DNA from: Prorocentrum cordatum
Lineage: Eukaryota > Sar > Dinophyceae > Prorocentrales > Prorocentraceae
DNA length: 64,000 bases
NCBI GenBank assembly: GCA_963575745.1
Contig: CAUYUJ010003381.1
Location: 189,501-253,500, forward strand
Reading direction: 5' to 3'
A program made the position numbers and the translations under genes. The stretch's first letter is position 1; every line of letters begins with the position of its first letter. Under the pieces are notes generated by a model. The model was not told the origin of the DNA, made no database searches, and saw nothing but the letters and a program-made list of their open reading frames with translations. Shown in pieces: positions 20,409 to 30,440 of the stretch.

Positions 20409-21331
20409 GGGCGTGGGGGCGACGGACGACGGGTGGAGGGGTCAGAGAAAAAACCTGCATGCATCAATGCAAGATGAGTCTGGGATGATAATGTCGGCAT
20501 GATAGCGCAGGTGCCTCGTCCCCCTCCTCATCTTCCCCCTTCTCCTCCTCCTCCCTCCTCCTCCGCCTCCTCCTCCCCCCTCCCTCCCAATCCTCATCCT
20601 CATCCCCATCCTCGTCCTCCCCATCACATCATTCCCTCTTCGTCCCTCCTCGTCGTTGTCCTCCTGTTGCTGCTGGTGCTGATGCTCTTGCCCATCCTAC
20701 TACGCTACTAAGCCGTGCCCCCCCCCCCATCGCTCCCTCACAACTGCTTCGCACTCTGAATGGCATTGGTGCTATGCGTTTCCGCTTTTTCGCGTCATAG
20801 GATCATCCGACGCCTCGCGATATCTGTAGGATGACGCAGCACCAAAACCCCAATAGGAACCACATATAGAGCCCCAAGGCCGCAACGGGGAGGAGGAGGG
20901 GGATGAGGAGGGGAAGATGAGGAGGATAAGGCGGAAGAGGAGGAGGATGCGGATGATCGCGGCTTTGGGATGCTCCCGACTGGTGAGGTTAAATCCAGAA
21001 CGCCAGTTCTGTGAGTGATGTCTTGGACCGTCCCATCGGCATCAGCGCGCGCGCACTTAACGAAAATGATGATGAGACATATGGTGATAACAGCTGCAGG
21101 TGGTCTGCGCTCTTCGTTCGAGTCGGATGGGCTGGCGGGGATGCGCGACGCGGCAACACTTACATCGCCATATACGCGTCGGTTCTATGTATGCCAAGAT
21201 GCATGCAACCCGTTGCAGGTGGTAGACTCGCACTGCCATCCGAAACCAATCTTCGATGCGTGGGGCATTGCAAGTTGGCATCAGTTGGTGTCGGGTTCCC
21301 GTTTCGAATATAGATCACACAGGCCCGCGTC
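20409..21331. other. Intergenic, no gene recognised
   Basis: Includes a TCC tract (20520-20660), a C9 run (20718), GGATGAGG purine DNA (20890-20960) and an AT-balanced part with ATATACGCGTCGG. Nothing coding is supported. Confidence 0.5.
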
Positions 21332-21352
21332 GCATAGCCATTTGGGCTCGAT
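21332..21352 (+). other. Relic DinoSL before cargo gene 7
   Basis: GCATAGCCATTTGGGCTCGA matches DinoSL at about 16 of 21 positions, including the core TAGCCATTT and GGCTC. It lies 94 bp upstream of the ATG of an intronless gene, as expected for a gene copied from a trans-spliced mRNA. Confidence 0.7.
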
Positions 21353-21426
21353 CGCGATCGATCGCGATCTATCGCGAGGCGCGATCTTTCGCGAGGCGCG
21401 ACCTATCGCGAGGCGCGAGGCGCGAA
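21353..21426. repeat. Short tandem repeats of ATCGCGAGGCGCG
   Basis: The words ATCGCGATCG and (A/T)TCGCGAGGCGCGA recur four or five times at about 18-bp spacing between the SL relic and the start codon. They would form part of the 5' leader of the transcript. Confidence 0.7.
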
Positions 21427-21464
21427 GGTTCGGAACTGTCGTCTTATGACGACGGTTCCGAACC
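21427..21464 (+). promoter_or_regulatory. Hairpin over the start codon of cargo gene 7
   Basis: GGTTCGGAACTGTCGTC at 21427-21443 pairs with GACGACGGTTCCGAACC at 21448-21464 with one mismatch and a four-base TTAT loop. The ATG at 21446 lies at the loop-stem edge, so the structure would hide the start codon in RNA. Confidence 0.75.
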
Positions 21465-22852
21465 TCCGCGCGGAACTGCAGCACATGTCAGAGTGGGTAT
21501 CGACACAAATCGCATGTGGCCTGTGCCCATCAGCCGTGGCCCAGCACCAGTACGACAGCCTCCTCATGAAGATCAACAACCTGCCACAGATCAGTACTGA
21601 CGAGGCGACAGCCTTGGTGAAAACAATCAGGGAGCACTCGCTGAACACTTGGACTCAAGAGAACATCGCACGCTTGTGCCAGAGCGTCGGGACCAAGACA
21701 GGCATGTTGTCAATGCCAGGCGGATCCAAGCAATGGCAAGAGATTAGCATTGCATCGAGGGTCTTCACGGCGAGCGAGATCAAATCGCTGAAGAGCGGCG
21801 ACCTGAGTGAGAAGGCGTGCATACGCCTGGTCGCCGCTCGGTGCAAGCTGATCGGCGCCCACACGCTCTCCGAGAGCTCCAAGGGCAAGATGGCCGCGCT
21901 CGTGGCGTGGGGCAGCGGCAAGGGGCATGGGGGCGATTGGCTCAGGCTCCTCGGAGAGGTGAAGGGTGCCATCTCCAAGGCCATCACGTGCAAGGGTTGG
22001 TCCACGCTTGGGTACGCCACGGTGTGGAACTTCGACCGCATCGAGGACATGTCGGCTGAGCCGTGGTGGAAATCAGCTTACAAGGACGATGGGCCCGCCT
22101 TGGAGGAGATCCAGACGGACGCGCCAGACTACGTGAGGAAGTCGAGCAGGCGTTGCGCGGCGAAGACCTCGCCTGCAGCTGCAGCGCCCCCAATGACAGC
22201 CCCAGACCCTACGGCTGGCGGGCAGTTGCAAGTCATGCAGGCCCTGTTCGGTGCACCGCTGCGCGCGGCGCTCTTCGCCAACTCGGCGGCCGCGGCTCTC
22301 AGGCCGCCCGAGCCGCCTGCGCAGCCGCGCGTGGAGCTGGAGCCCCCGAAGCCAAAGCTCCCGCCGCGCGAGGAGCCGCAGCAGGAGCCGAAGCTTCCGC
22401 CGCGCGAGGAGCCGCGCGATGAGCCGCGCGATGACGAGCCCGAGCCAGACCTGACCGACGAGGAGGAGAAGCTCAGGGCGCTCCTCGCCAAGAAGGCCAA
22501 GACCGCCAAGGCGAGGAAGCGCCCCTCCGCGGCTGGCGAAGGCGTCGGCGACGCCGAGGGCGGGGCAGGCGTCGAAGACGCCGAGGGGGCTGTGCCAATG
22601 AAGAAGGCGCGGCCCCCTGCCATGCGGCGACCCGCGGCTGCCGTGCCAAAGCCCGCCGTGCTGCCCAAGCCGCCGACGTGCGAGTGCAACACGCCGTACA
22701 GGTGCGGCTACGTGATCTACAAGCCTTCACAGAAGGTGTTCAGGGCCGTTGTGGGGAGGGCAGATCGCCGCGTCCGCTTCGACCGCAATGCGACGATGAA
22801 TCGCATTGAGGCTTGGAGCGCGGCGCAGGCGTGGATCGACGCCAAGTGTTAG
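21446..22852 (+). CDS. Cargo gene 7: unknown intronless protein
   Basis: 468 residues from the ATG inside the hairpin. Residues 1-215 form a mixed helical domain (AELQHMSEWVSTQI, ISIASRVFTASEIKSLKSG, GYATVWNFDRIEDM). The middle is a disordered Pro/Glu linker with repeats of PREEP. A Lys/Arg-rich part follows (AKKAKTAKARKR), likely for nuclear import. A small C-terminal domain has CECNTPYRCGYVIYKPSQ, whose Cys residues could bind zinc. No family recognised. The absence of introns and the upstream SL relic suggest retroposition from mRNA. It reads in the same direction as the transposase-like gene that follows. Confidence 0.65.
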   Translation: MTTVPNLRAELQHMSEWVSTQIACGLCPSAVAQHQYDSLLMKINNLPQISTDEATALVKTIREHSLNTWTQENIARLCQSVGTKTGMLSMPGGSKQWQEISIASRVFTASEIKSLKSGDLSEKACIRLVAARCKLIGAHTLSESSKGKMAALVAWGSGKGHGGDWLRLLGEVKGAISKAITCKGWSTLGYATVWNFDRIEDMSAEPWWKSAYKDDGPALEEIQTDAPDYVRKSSRRCAAKTSPAAAAPPMTAPDPTAGGQLQVMQALFGAPLRAALFANSAAAALRPPEPPAQPRVELEPPKPKLPPREEPQQEPKLPPREEPRDEPRDDEPEPDLTDEEEKLRALLAKKAKTAKARKRPSAAGEGVGDAEGGAGVEDAEGAVPMKKARPPAMRRPAAAVPKPAVLPKPPTCECNTPYRCGYVIYKPSQKVFRAVVGRADRRVRFDRNATMNRIEAWSAAQAWIDAKC

Positions 22853-23032
22853 GTGCTCGACGCGGGGGGGGGGAGGACCAGGGGGTTGTTGAGGACCAGC
22901 AGGGCTGGGAGCTCGCATCGCAGCTGCAGCGCGGCGGTGGGCGGCGCCACATCGACGAACTCCCTCGCGCTTGTATGACGTTGCACCATGATGTCTAAAA
23001 CACAAGTCTGTTGCGATCTTTTCATCGCAAGT
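22853..23032. other. Spacer
   Basis: Contains a G9 run at 22865 and no coding features. Confidence 0.4.
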
Positions 23033-23250
23033 CGCATGCATCAATATGCAACACTCCTTTCTCTCGCGAGCTACCGTCGCACTTCGTATGCATCACTATG
23101 CACCTACATGTCCTTCTGATGCGACGTCGTATCATGCCATATGCATCGTTATGCAACGTGCACTTCTGTTGTGATCTATCGCCTCGCTGCATTCAGATGC
23201 ATCATGCAGCGTGCCCCTACCATAACGCGACGCATGCATCCTATGATGCG
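23033..23250. repeat. About five spaced copies of a TATGCATCA motif
   Basis: GCATGCATCAATATGCAAC (23034), TATGCATCACTATGCACC (23088), TATGCATCGTTATGCAAC (23141), ATGCATCATGCAGCG (23197) and CATGCATCCTATGATGCG (23232) recur at roughly 35-57-bp spacing just upstream of the transposase-like gene. They may be binding sites or the remains of a minisatellite. Confidence 0.65.
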
Positions 23251-23270
23251 CATTGGCATCGTTATCGAGT

Positions 23271-23291
23271 CTGTAGCCATTTGGGCTGAAA
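23271..23291 (+). other. Relic DinoSL before the transposase-like gene
   Basis: CTGTAGCCATTTGGGCTGAA matches DinoSL at 17 of 21 positions and ends three bases before the ATG at 23294. The gene has no intron. Both facts fit insertion of a reverse-transcribed, trans-spliced mRNA. Confidence 0.8.
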
Positions 23292-23293
23292 CC

Positions 23294-25375
23294 ATGGCCG
23301 CGTCCGCCGCCAGGAAACGCAAGGCGGATGAGGCGCTGGTGGAGCTCCACAGGGGCTCATACCTGTCACAGCGTGCTCTGTCGGGTGTCCTAAAATATGT
23401 GCGAGACCATGGGTTGCCCGACAATATTTCACGGAGCTCACAATACAGGGCAAACGAAAACATCATTGCCAAAGAGTCGAACGCATATGGGAACGTCTTG
23501 CGTTGCATAGACACGCCTTTAGTCAGTGGTAGAACTTTCGAGAACTGGGTGTGCTGTCCTGGGCCATTTTTGTATTCCTGCTGCAAGGCTAGCGCTCCAG
23601 TCAGGGAGATGTTTCGCCGCTCACTTCAGGAGCACCCATGCAGCTTGGCGTCGCCGTGGCACATCATTTTATATTTCGATGGTATTTCACCGCGAGACCC
23701 CCTGGCGAAGGGGAAAGATTATCGGGGGGTTGATGCTGTTTACTGGTCGTTCGCTGAGTTCGACGAGTCCTTGGGTAACGAAGATGCGTGGTTCACGCTT
23801 AGCACTGCGCGGTGCGCAAAAATAAAAAGCATCCCAGGTGGCATCGGGCAGTGCATCAAGATGACCCTCAAAGAAGTTTTTTTTAATTCTGCTGGTGGTT
23901 TCAATTTTGAGACGAGCGGTGTTACATTAGACGTGTCAGAGAACGGCGACGCAACGTCGCACGCGACGATCGTCGCGAAGCTGTCGTGCGTCATAGGGGA
24001 CGAAGAGGCATTGCGGGAACTACACATGAACAAAGGGCACGCTGGTTCCAAACCCTGTGCGTTATGTCGCAACGTCTTGAATAGAAAGTTTGATTATTTG
24101 ACATATGATGTATCTGGTTTCTTTGTGACAGACGCGTGCTTGGATGCGTCAAAGATACGCAGAAACGATGACGCGACAATCATCGCGATCCTGGAACGAC
24201 TTCGGCCCGATTGGGATAAATATCAGCGGGGGGAGTTTTCAGAGGGGCAGTACACGACCATCACACAGCACAAAGGATGGAACTTCCACCCCGAACACAT
24301 AGCGCTGGACCCAGGTTTGCGATATCTCCCTGCGTCATTCATTTGCTTTGACTGGATGCATATTTATTTTGTGTCTGGTATATTCGACAGAGAAGTAAAA
24401 GCACTTTTAGGGCATGCGCAGTTCAAGTGTTTGTGTGATGCAATGGAGTTGCATGAGTATTTCATGAAGTGGACGTGGCCGAGTAAACACCACTCAGCCG
24501 CAACTGTATGGGAGACTGGTGAGCTCCAAGCAAGTGCCTCAGAAGAGATCTCTGCGTTGCCTGTTTTGTGCAGGTATATTCGGCAAGTAATTGCCATGCA
24601 TCCTTCATCGGATCAAGTGGCCCCCCAGATCGCAAGTATGCTGGCATTGCAAGATGCCGTTGACATAATCATCACGGCGGCGCGGCGGCTTCCAGTCACG
24701 ACCGCGCAGATAGAGTCAGCGATAGTGAAACATCTTCGGTGCCATCAGGACGCATATGGTGAAAGCTATTGGGTGTATAAGCACCATATGGCAACACATT
24801 TGCCAGAAATGTTTGAAAAACATGGGTCGCTCAGTTGCTTTGTCCAGGAACGCAAGCACAAAAACGTAAAACGTTTCGCCAAAGACCACATGTGCAAGAA
24901 GGGGCCAGAGAAGGCTCTCATGGTCCAACTCACTGCGCAGCACGCGCACGATTTAAAGACCATGCGTGTTTCACCTGGCTTAGTCGACCCAACGAAAGCA
25001 ACACAGAAGCTGCTGAATGCGTTGAAACGCATGTGCCCTGGGACGCAGACAGCCGTCTCCAGCATCGAAGCCATGACAGATTTCGGCCGCATCAAGCGCG
25101 GTGATATCGTACTTCTGGGGTCGGGCGGGATGCATGCAGCAATGCAAGTGTGGTTTCACGTGAAATGCGACGATGGCGAGTCGCAGGTGCTTGTCCAGCA
25201 GCTTGCAACTAAGCATGTGAACGCCGCTGAAGGTTTTTCCAGACACATCTTTTTAGATGATACAGACCCTGTTCTGATGCCTCTGACCTCGCTGAAAGCT
25301 CCTGTGATTTACAGGAAAATAGAGAACGACATCACGTGCATTTGGCCAGTAGAATACAAATCGCGATGTTGCTAA
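23294..25375 (+). CDS. Putative DDE transposase (CACTA/TNP2-like)
   Basis: 693 residues from the ATG that follows the SL relic; the frame stays open upstream but that part is leader. The N-terminus is basic (ARKRK). HIILYFDGISPRDP (Asp129) resembles the first catalytic Asp block of CACTA/TNP2-type transposases. It is followed by a GSKPCALCRN Cys pair. CFDWMHIYFVSG (Asp353) resembles their D-x-M-H block. CFVQERKHKNVKRFA (Glu519) resembles their last block. The proposed D129/D353/E519 triad is from pattern recognition only. No introns or stops. It lies about 340 bp from the right end of the 16.4-kb element and is its most likely mobilising enzyme. Confidence 0.6.
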   Translation: MAASAARKRKADEALVELHRGSYLSQRALSGVLKYVRDHGLPDNISRSSQYRANENIIAKESNAYGNVLRCIDTPLVSGRTFENWVCCPGPFLYSCCKASAPVREMFRRSLQEHPCSLASPWHIILYFDGISPRDPLAKGKDYRGVDAVYWSFAEFDESLGNEDAWFTLSTARCAKIKSIPGGIGQCIKMTLKEVFFNSAGGFNFETSGVTLDVSENGDATSHATIVAKLSCVIGDEEALRELHMNKGHAGSKPCALCRNVLNRKFDYLTYDVSGFFVTDACLDASKIRRNDDATIIAILERLRPDWDKYQRGEFSEGQYTTITQHKGWNFHPEHIALDPGLRYLPASFICFDWMHIYFVSGIFDREVKALLGHAQFKCLCDAMELHEYFMKWTWPSKHHSAATVWETGELQASASEEISALPVLCRYIRQVIAMHPSSDQVAPQIASMLALQDAVDIIITAARRLPVTTAQIESAIVKHLRCHQDAYGESYWVYKHHMATHLPEMFEKHGSLSCFVQERKHKNVKRFAKDHMCKKGPEKALMVQLTAQHAHDLKTMRVSPGLVDPTKATQKLLNALKRMCPGTQTAVSSIEAMTDFGRIKRGDIVLLGSGGMHAAMQVWFHVKCDDGESQVLVQQLATKHVNAAEGFSRHIFLDDTDPVLMPLTSLKAPVIYRKIENDITCIWPVEYKSRCC

Positions 25376-25712
<337 letters not shown>

Positions 25713-25718
25713 GGCCTT
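25713..25718. repeat. GGCCTT duplication, right side of the 16.4-kb insertion
   Basis: Partner of 9333-9338. The LINE coding sequence resumes in the next codon (LQAALRAYTAPRRIRVG). Confidence 0.75.
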
Positions 25719-28172
25719 CAGGCAGCCCTGAGGGCCTACACGGCTCCGCGCCGGATCCGGGTCGGGCGCGCCATCGGCGAGGCATGGCAGCCCGCGCGCG
25801 GGCTGCTGCCCGGCTGCGCCTAGGCCGTTTTCTTCCTGAGCGTCCTCACGCTGCCGTGGCAACGGCGCACGGGGGAGCTGGACGACCGGCTACGGCGGCG
25901 TATCTACGTCGACGACTTCACGCTGTGGGCGCGGGGCGGCCAGGGCGAAGCCGGCGAGGTGGCGGAGTCGGTCGCCAGCGCATTGGCCATCACTGCCGAG
26001 TTCGAGCTCGCCATGGGCTGGCGGCTCAATCGCGACAAGAGCCGGCAATTCGCGAACACCGCGGCGCTCCGCAGATGGCTGGCGGCCCAGACCCCTCTGA
26101 TCCCTGCCGGGCGGCAGTTCCGTGACCTCGGGGTGGTCGCCGCCGCGGGCCGGGTGCCTCGCTGCGCCGTTGCCGGCTCCAGGGCGCGCGCAGCTGGAGT
26201 GCGGTTTGCGCGGATCGGGCGGCTCCCCTTGGAGTTCCGACACCGATGCATGCTGGGCGCTGCTGCCGGCACTTCGGCGGGGTTGTACGGCGCCTCGTGC
26301 GGCCGCCCACCTGCGAAGGAGCTGGCCGGGCTGCGGGCGGCTGCGCGGCAGGCTGTGTGCCGAGGCGGATTCCGCGCTGCCGCAGAGGTGGTCTTTGGGG
26401 TCCTGAGCCCGACGTGGCGGCTGGACCCAGCGGCGGTCGTCGCCCTCGCGCCGTTGTGGCAGGCGTCGAAGGCGCTCCGCAGAGGGCGCTTTCCTTTGGC
26501 ACTCTGGCGGGCCACGGACGGAGCCCGCGCGGCCGGGCACGGCCGCGGCGCCGGCCCTGTCGCCGCGGCCGCCTGGAGCTTGGCGCAGCTCCGCCTCGGC
26601 GACGACGTCGAGCGCTGGACCGGCGTCCCTGCTTGCCCAGACGGGTGGCGCCCGGCCGACCAGCCGCTCCAGGCCACGCGCGCTGTGCTCCTCGAGGCAT
26701 GGGCGCGCAGGGAAGCGGCTGCCGTGGCAGGCAGAAGGGCTGACTTCGCGCATGTCGCGCGCGGGGTGGACCGCTGGGCAACCAGGCGGCTGCTGGAGAC
26801 TGGGGCCCTCGCGCCGGACGCGGCAGGGGCCTTGCGCGCAGTGCTGTCTGGGAACGTCGTGACAGAATCGGTGGCGGCGAAGTGGGGCAAGCCGGCCAGA
26901 TGCCCGCACTGCGGCGCCGCCTGCGAGGATCGCGAGCACCGCTTCTGGGTCTGCCCAGCCTGGGGCGCCGACAGGGCCGCCGCCCTGGCGACGGCGCGGA
27001 TCTCGCAGGCCGCGCTGCGCGCGCGGCTGCCGCCGGGCGTGGCGAACACGGGCGCGCTGGCGACGGATGTCCGGCTCGCCGCCCTCGCCGAGGAGGCCAC
27101 GCGGGCTCTGCCGCTAGCCCCGCTCCCGGCGGCCCAGATGCCCGTGCCGCCCCAGTCGCGCAGGAGGGCTTGGACTGACGGGGCGTGCGAGCGGCCGCAG
27201 GACCCGCTGATGGCCCGGGCGGCTTGGGGGCTGCGCCTGGAAGGACCCCGCGGCACGAGCGACCACAGCGGGCCGGTGGACGCGGCGCAGACCGCGCAGC
27301 GGGCTGAGCTGACCGCCGCGGCCCAAGCTGTCAGCCTTGCGGGGGCGCCCGTAGAGGTCATCACGGACTCCCGCTACGTCCGCAATGGCGTTGCCGCCCT
27401 GCGCGCCGGCGCGTGCTACCTCGACTGGACGCACTCCGACCTTTGGGAGCGAGTCGCGGAGCACAGCCGGAGCGGCTTCCTCACGGCGCACTGGGTCAAG
27501 GGCCACACGACTGCCGAGGAAGCGCTCGCCCGGGGGCTGTCCGCTGAGGACAGGGCGGGCAATGCGGCCGCCGACCGCCTGGAGGGAGAAGCGGCCAGGG
27601 TCCGCCTCCCCCCGCCCGCGCTCTGCTTGGAACGCGACTTCCAGCTGACGGCGCTGGCCGCGGCGCAGCGCGTGCTCGCCGCGGTCGAGCTGGCGGCCTT
27701 GCGAGCCAACCACGAGAGCCGCGGGCCCGAGGGCCCGCGCGCGCGCCGCCGCTGGACGGCCGCGCGAGGGCCCCGCGCCGCCAGGAGGGCTCAGCCGCCG
27801 CCCGCGGCGCAGGCGGCGCCGGCTCCCCCTCCGCCGCCGCGCCGGCGGACCCGGGCAGCGATTGAGGCCGGCGGGGCCGTCGCGCCTCCTGCGCCGGCCG
27901 AGGCAGCGCGCGCCCTCTTCGCAGGCGCCGCATGGAGGGTGCACGCAGCTGCGCAGGGCCCGGGCTGGGTGGCGTGCCTGCGTTGCGGCGCTTCGGCGGC
28001 GCGGTGGGCGCAGCTGTCGGCGAGGCCCTGCCCGGGGTGGGCGCTGGCGCTGCCCCCGCGGGCGGCGATGCTGCTGCTGACGCCGGCGGTGCGTGCCGGC
28101 GGTGGCTCGGAGGCTTGGCGGGCCGCCTTGGAGGCGCGGCTGAGGGCTCGGCCGGGGCCGCCAGACAAGTTA
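25719..28172 (+). pseudogene. LINE ORF2, 3' part: RT motifs B-D, zinc knuckle, RNase H
   Basis: Continues the RT left off at 9338: GLLPGCA, an in-frame TAG at 25821, then VFFLSVLT, YVDDFTLWA (catalytic Asp pair at 25911-25916) and GWRLNRDKS. A zinc knuckle CPHCGAACEDREHRFWVC lies at 26901. RNase H follows (27170-27600): WTDGACE, QRAELTA, ITDSRYV, VKGHTT and DRAGNAAADR, keeping the Asp-Glu-Asp-Asp set. A C-terminal CLRCGAS...C cluster ends the protein. The frame runs on through the poly(A), so its own stop is lost. The TAG and the two frame slips in the 5' part make this copy inactive. Confidence 0.9.
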
Positions 28173-28255
28173 ATTCGTAATTCGGTGCACCTCCTCCCCC
28201 CTCCTCCTCCTCCTCCTCCTCTCTCTTCAGCCGCGGGGCGCCCTGTTCGCATCGT

Positions 28256-28266
28256 AAAAAAAAAAA
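28256..28266 (+). other. LINE poly(A) tail
   Basis: Eleven A residues directly before the right copy of the 20-bp target duplication, as expected for target-primed reverse transcription. A CTC/TCT tract precedes it. Confidence 0.85.
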
Positions 28267-28286
28267 TGCTCGAGGAGGCCTCCTCC
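28267..28286. repeat. Target-site duplication, right copy
   Basis: Identical over 20 bp to 5452-5471 and directly after the poly(A) tail. Confidence 0.92.
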
Positions 28287-28332
28287 TCGGGGGCTGGCAG
28301 AGATCTCTGTCGAGGTCCTCGCCCGCCCCATA

Positions 28333-28508
28333 CAGTGGAGGCGTTGACCTAAGGAACTCTGAATAAGGAACGAGGCCCCTTTTCTCCAGAAGTTGAACTT
28401 CGATTTCCCATGGGAAACCTTAGGAAAACAGAAGGCAAACTGTAGAACAATCAAGGAGCACCGAGCCCCTCCCCAACGAAAAGGGTTCCTTCTGCAGGGC
28501 CCCGGCTG
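28333..28508 (-). mobile_element. 176-bp MITE, family M1 (copy 2, inverted)
   Basis: Flanked by TA (28331-28332 and 28509-28510), with ends CAGTGGAGGCG and GGCCCCGGCTG. It is the same length as the M1 copies at 5203 and 34290, in reverse orientation. Before the LINE arrived, this copy and the one at 5203 formed an inverted pair with only about 120 bp between them. Confidence 0.85.
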
Positions 28509-28766
28509 TACCCCTGCGCGGGTTGCAAAACACACCCTTTGCAAACCGCGACCGTCGAAGACGCCGAAATGGGGCACCAGCCAAATGCGCGACGGAAGAA
28601 GACGGGTTCGACTGCACCGACATTGGCGCGTAGGCTCCCCGCGTAAGGTTGCCATTTCGTCTCGCGCAAAACCGTGTTGTTGTCATCGCTCATGTGACAC
28701 CAACCAGGCGCGAACAATTTCGACACCGCGGGCCAGGTCCTCACCAAGCAAGCATGCAGGAAACAA
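28509..28766. other. No gene recognised
   Basis: Mixed sequence between two elements. CGACCGTCGAAGACGCC and similar words do not recur elsewhere. No exon is supported. Confidence 0.35.
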
Positions 28767-28905
28767 AGCACAGACACAAGTCATCGTCGACTCCCTGGAA
28801 AATATAGGAAAATATGGGAAATGTGAGGGGAGGCGAAAACCCAGAAAGTATGAAAGATACAAGACATCTGGGGATTTGTGTATAGTTGTTTGTGTGTCCG
28901 TGCGC
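28767..28905 (+). repeat. Dispersed repeat, family P (copy 1)
   Basis: Begins ACAGACACAAGTCATCGTCG, continues with GGAAAATATAGGAAAATATG and GAGGCGAAAACCCAGAAAG, and ends in ATTTGTGTATAGTTGTTTG. Copies at 40773, 55637 and 62107 share order and orientation. Ends carry loosely inverted ACACA/TGTGT motifs. Confidence 0.7.
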
Positions 28906-28987
28906 GCCTTTTGTATAAGAACCCTAGAGTGCAAGCATGGCTGGGAAGAATAAGCCGGAGGACCTTCTGCAGGGGTGCAGCGAAGGC

Positions 28988-29655
28988 CTTGACATCGTCC
29001 GGACGTGTGCAGTTGTTCGCGGCGGGGAACATCGAGGAGCATCCTAGATTTACGTCGGGCATGTCCCTCTACAGGAGAAATGTTCAAGAATCGTAAACTG
29101 TGCTCTTTTGACTATTGTTGATTCTTCCTTTGCTATTTATTAATCGTTTCGCTCACTTCGCCGGCCCTAGAGCGCTATTTGAGGCCTCTCGGGGCCGTCT
29201 TGGGGGCCTCTTGGGGGCTTTTTGGAAGCGTCTTGGGGCTCCTTGGCGGCGTCTTGGGCTCCCTGGGACCTCTTGGGGGGCTCTTGGGGGCCACTTGGGG
29301 CGGGAGGGGGGCTAGTCGATTGCAGCCCCCCCTCGGAGGTCACGATCCTCGTGAGGGGTGGCGAAAAATAGCCACCCTCCTGGGGATCGCCTGGGACCCG
29401 GCCGGGGATCAGCCGGGGTACTTTTCGTCCGGGGCCCCCCAGGGGCCGCCCTGCGCGCGCGAACTAGAAATATTGTTAAGTAGTTACAGGAGATCTTAGC
29501 ACGCCTCTGGCCCGTTGGGCCGGCGAATTTTTCATTGTTCTTCCACAATCTACATGTAGGAGGACGTGCCCGACCTAATCCTGGATCCTCTCTCGGAAAA
29601 ACCACGCACGAGAGCGAAACAGTGAACGGGGAATGGACGTCCGAGCGATGGCAAG
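28988..29655 (+). mobile_element. Family G element split by an M6 element
   Basis: CTTGACATCGTCCGGACGTG at the left and ACGTCCGAGCGATGGCAAG at the right are the inverted ends of family G (intact copies at 40013 and 43068). The interior matches those copies up to GAGCATCCTAGATTTA and again from CCTCTCTCGGAAAAACCACG. Between lies the M6 element 29054-29574. Confidence 0.75.
29054..29574. mobile_element. Inverted-repeat element, family M6 (copy 1)
   Basis: Starts GTCGGGCATGTCCCTCTACA and ends TGTAGGAGGACGTGCCCGAC, an inverted pair. The body is degenerate CTTGGGGGCC repeats and a segment (GGGGTACTTTTCG to GGGCCGGCGAATTT) also found at 41960-42075. Nested in a family G element. Confidence 0.75.
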
Positions 29656-30440
29656 AGGCCTGTCCAGTTGACGTCTGATTCCTTCGCGAGGGCAGAGAAG
29701 CTCGAAGAAATCGGCAGTCCACCAGGAAGGCGCCTTCCTGGGGCCAGCTTGGAGTTCTCTCCGGGCCTTTCTGGAGGCCTTCGAAGCTCGCCTGGGGCCC
29801 TCTTGGGTGCCTTCGGCGGCCCCCCCCCCGCCCGACCGAAGCAAACAGAGCATCAAAGTCGTTGTAGTGGCGCTCGAATGTCTTGGAGTGTCCTAGGGGT
29901 CCTCAGATGGAGTCGTTGCATCCTTCGTCGCCTCTCTTGGGGACTCTCTTGATCCGTGTTGGGGCCAATTGAGGCTTCAGAAGCCCATGAGGAGCTAACA
30001 TGCGGACCAAGAACAAAGACCTTCGAAAGTTGACCGCATTCCGTGGTTACTTCGGGCCGTCGTGTAGCGTTATTTCGGGCGTGCAGGCGGCATGTCGGAG
30101 GTCCTTCTTAGACGCTCTGACCGCTCGCGGGGGAGGGGAGGGGGTTGCAGACCCTCGGGGCGGGGGTGGGGGGAAACTCCCCGAAGGGGAAGGGGAGATG
30201 AAAGAGCCAGTCCGCTAAACCACTTTCGCCGCCCAGGAAGCTGGTGGGAGGTGGGCTCCACTTGGCGTCCCGTGCGATTCATGTGGCCCCCCATACACGC
30301 ACGATCCCTGCAGCGCCACGGCTAGCTCTGCCAAGGAACCAGCACGCACACAAGCACACATGCAAAATATGGTGAGTTTCGGTCGTCCGCCTTCCTGACC
30401 ATCTGATTCAGCGTCGTTGTGAGGTCACCTGGAGGGCAAA
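29656..30440. other. No gene recognised
   Basis: Mixed GC-rich DNA with GGCCTTC/GAAGGCG words and a G-rich stretch at 30130-30200. Open frames show no conserved features. Confidence 0.4.
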
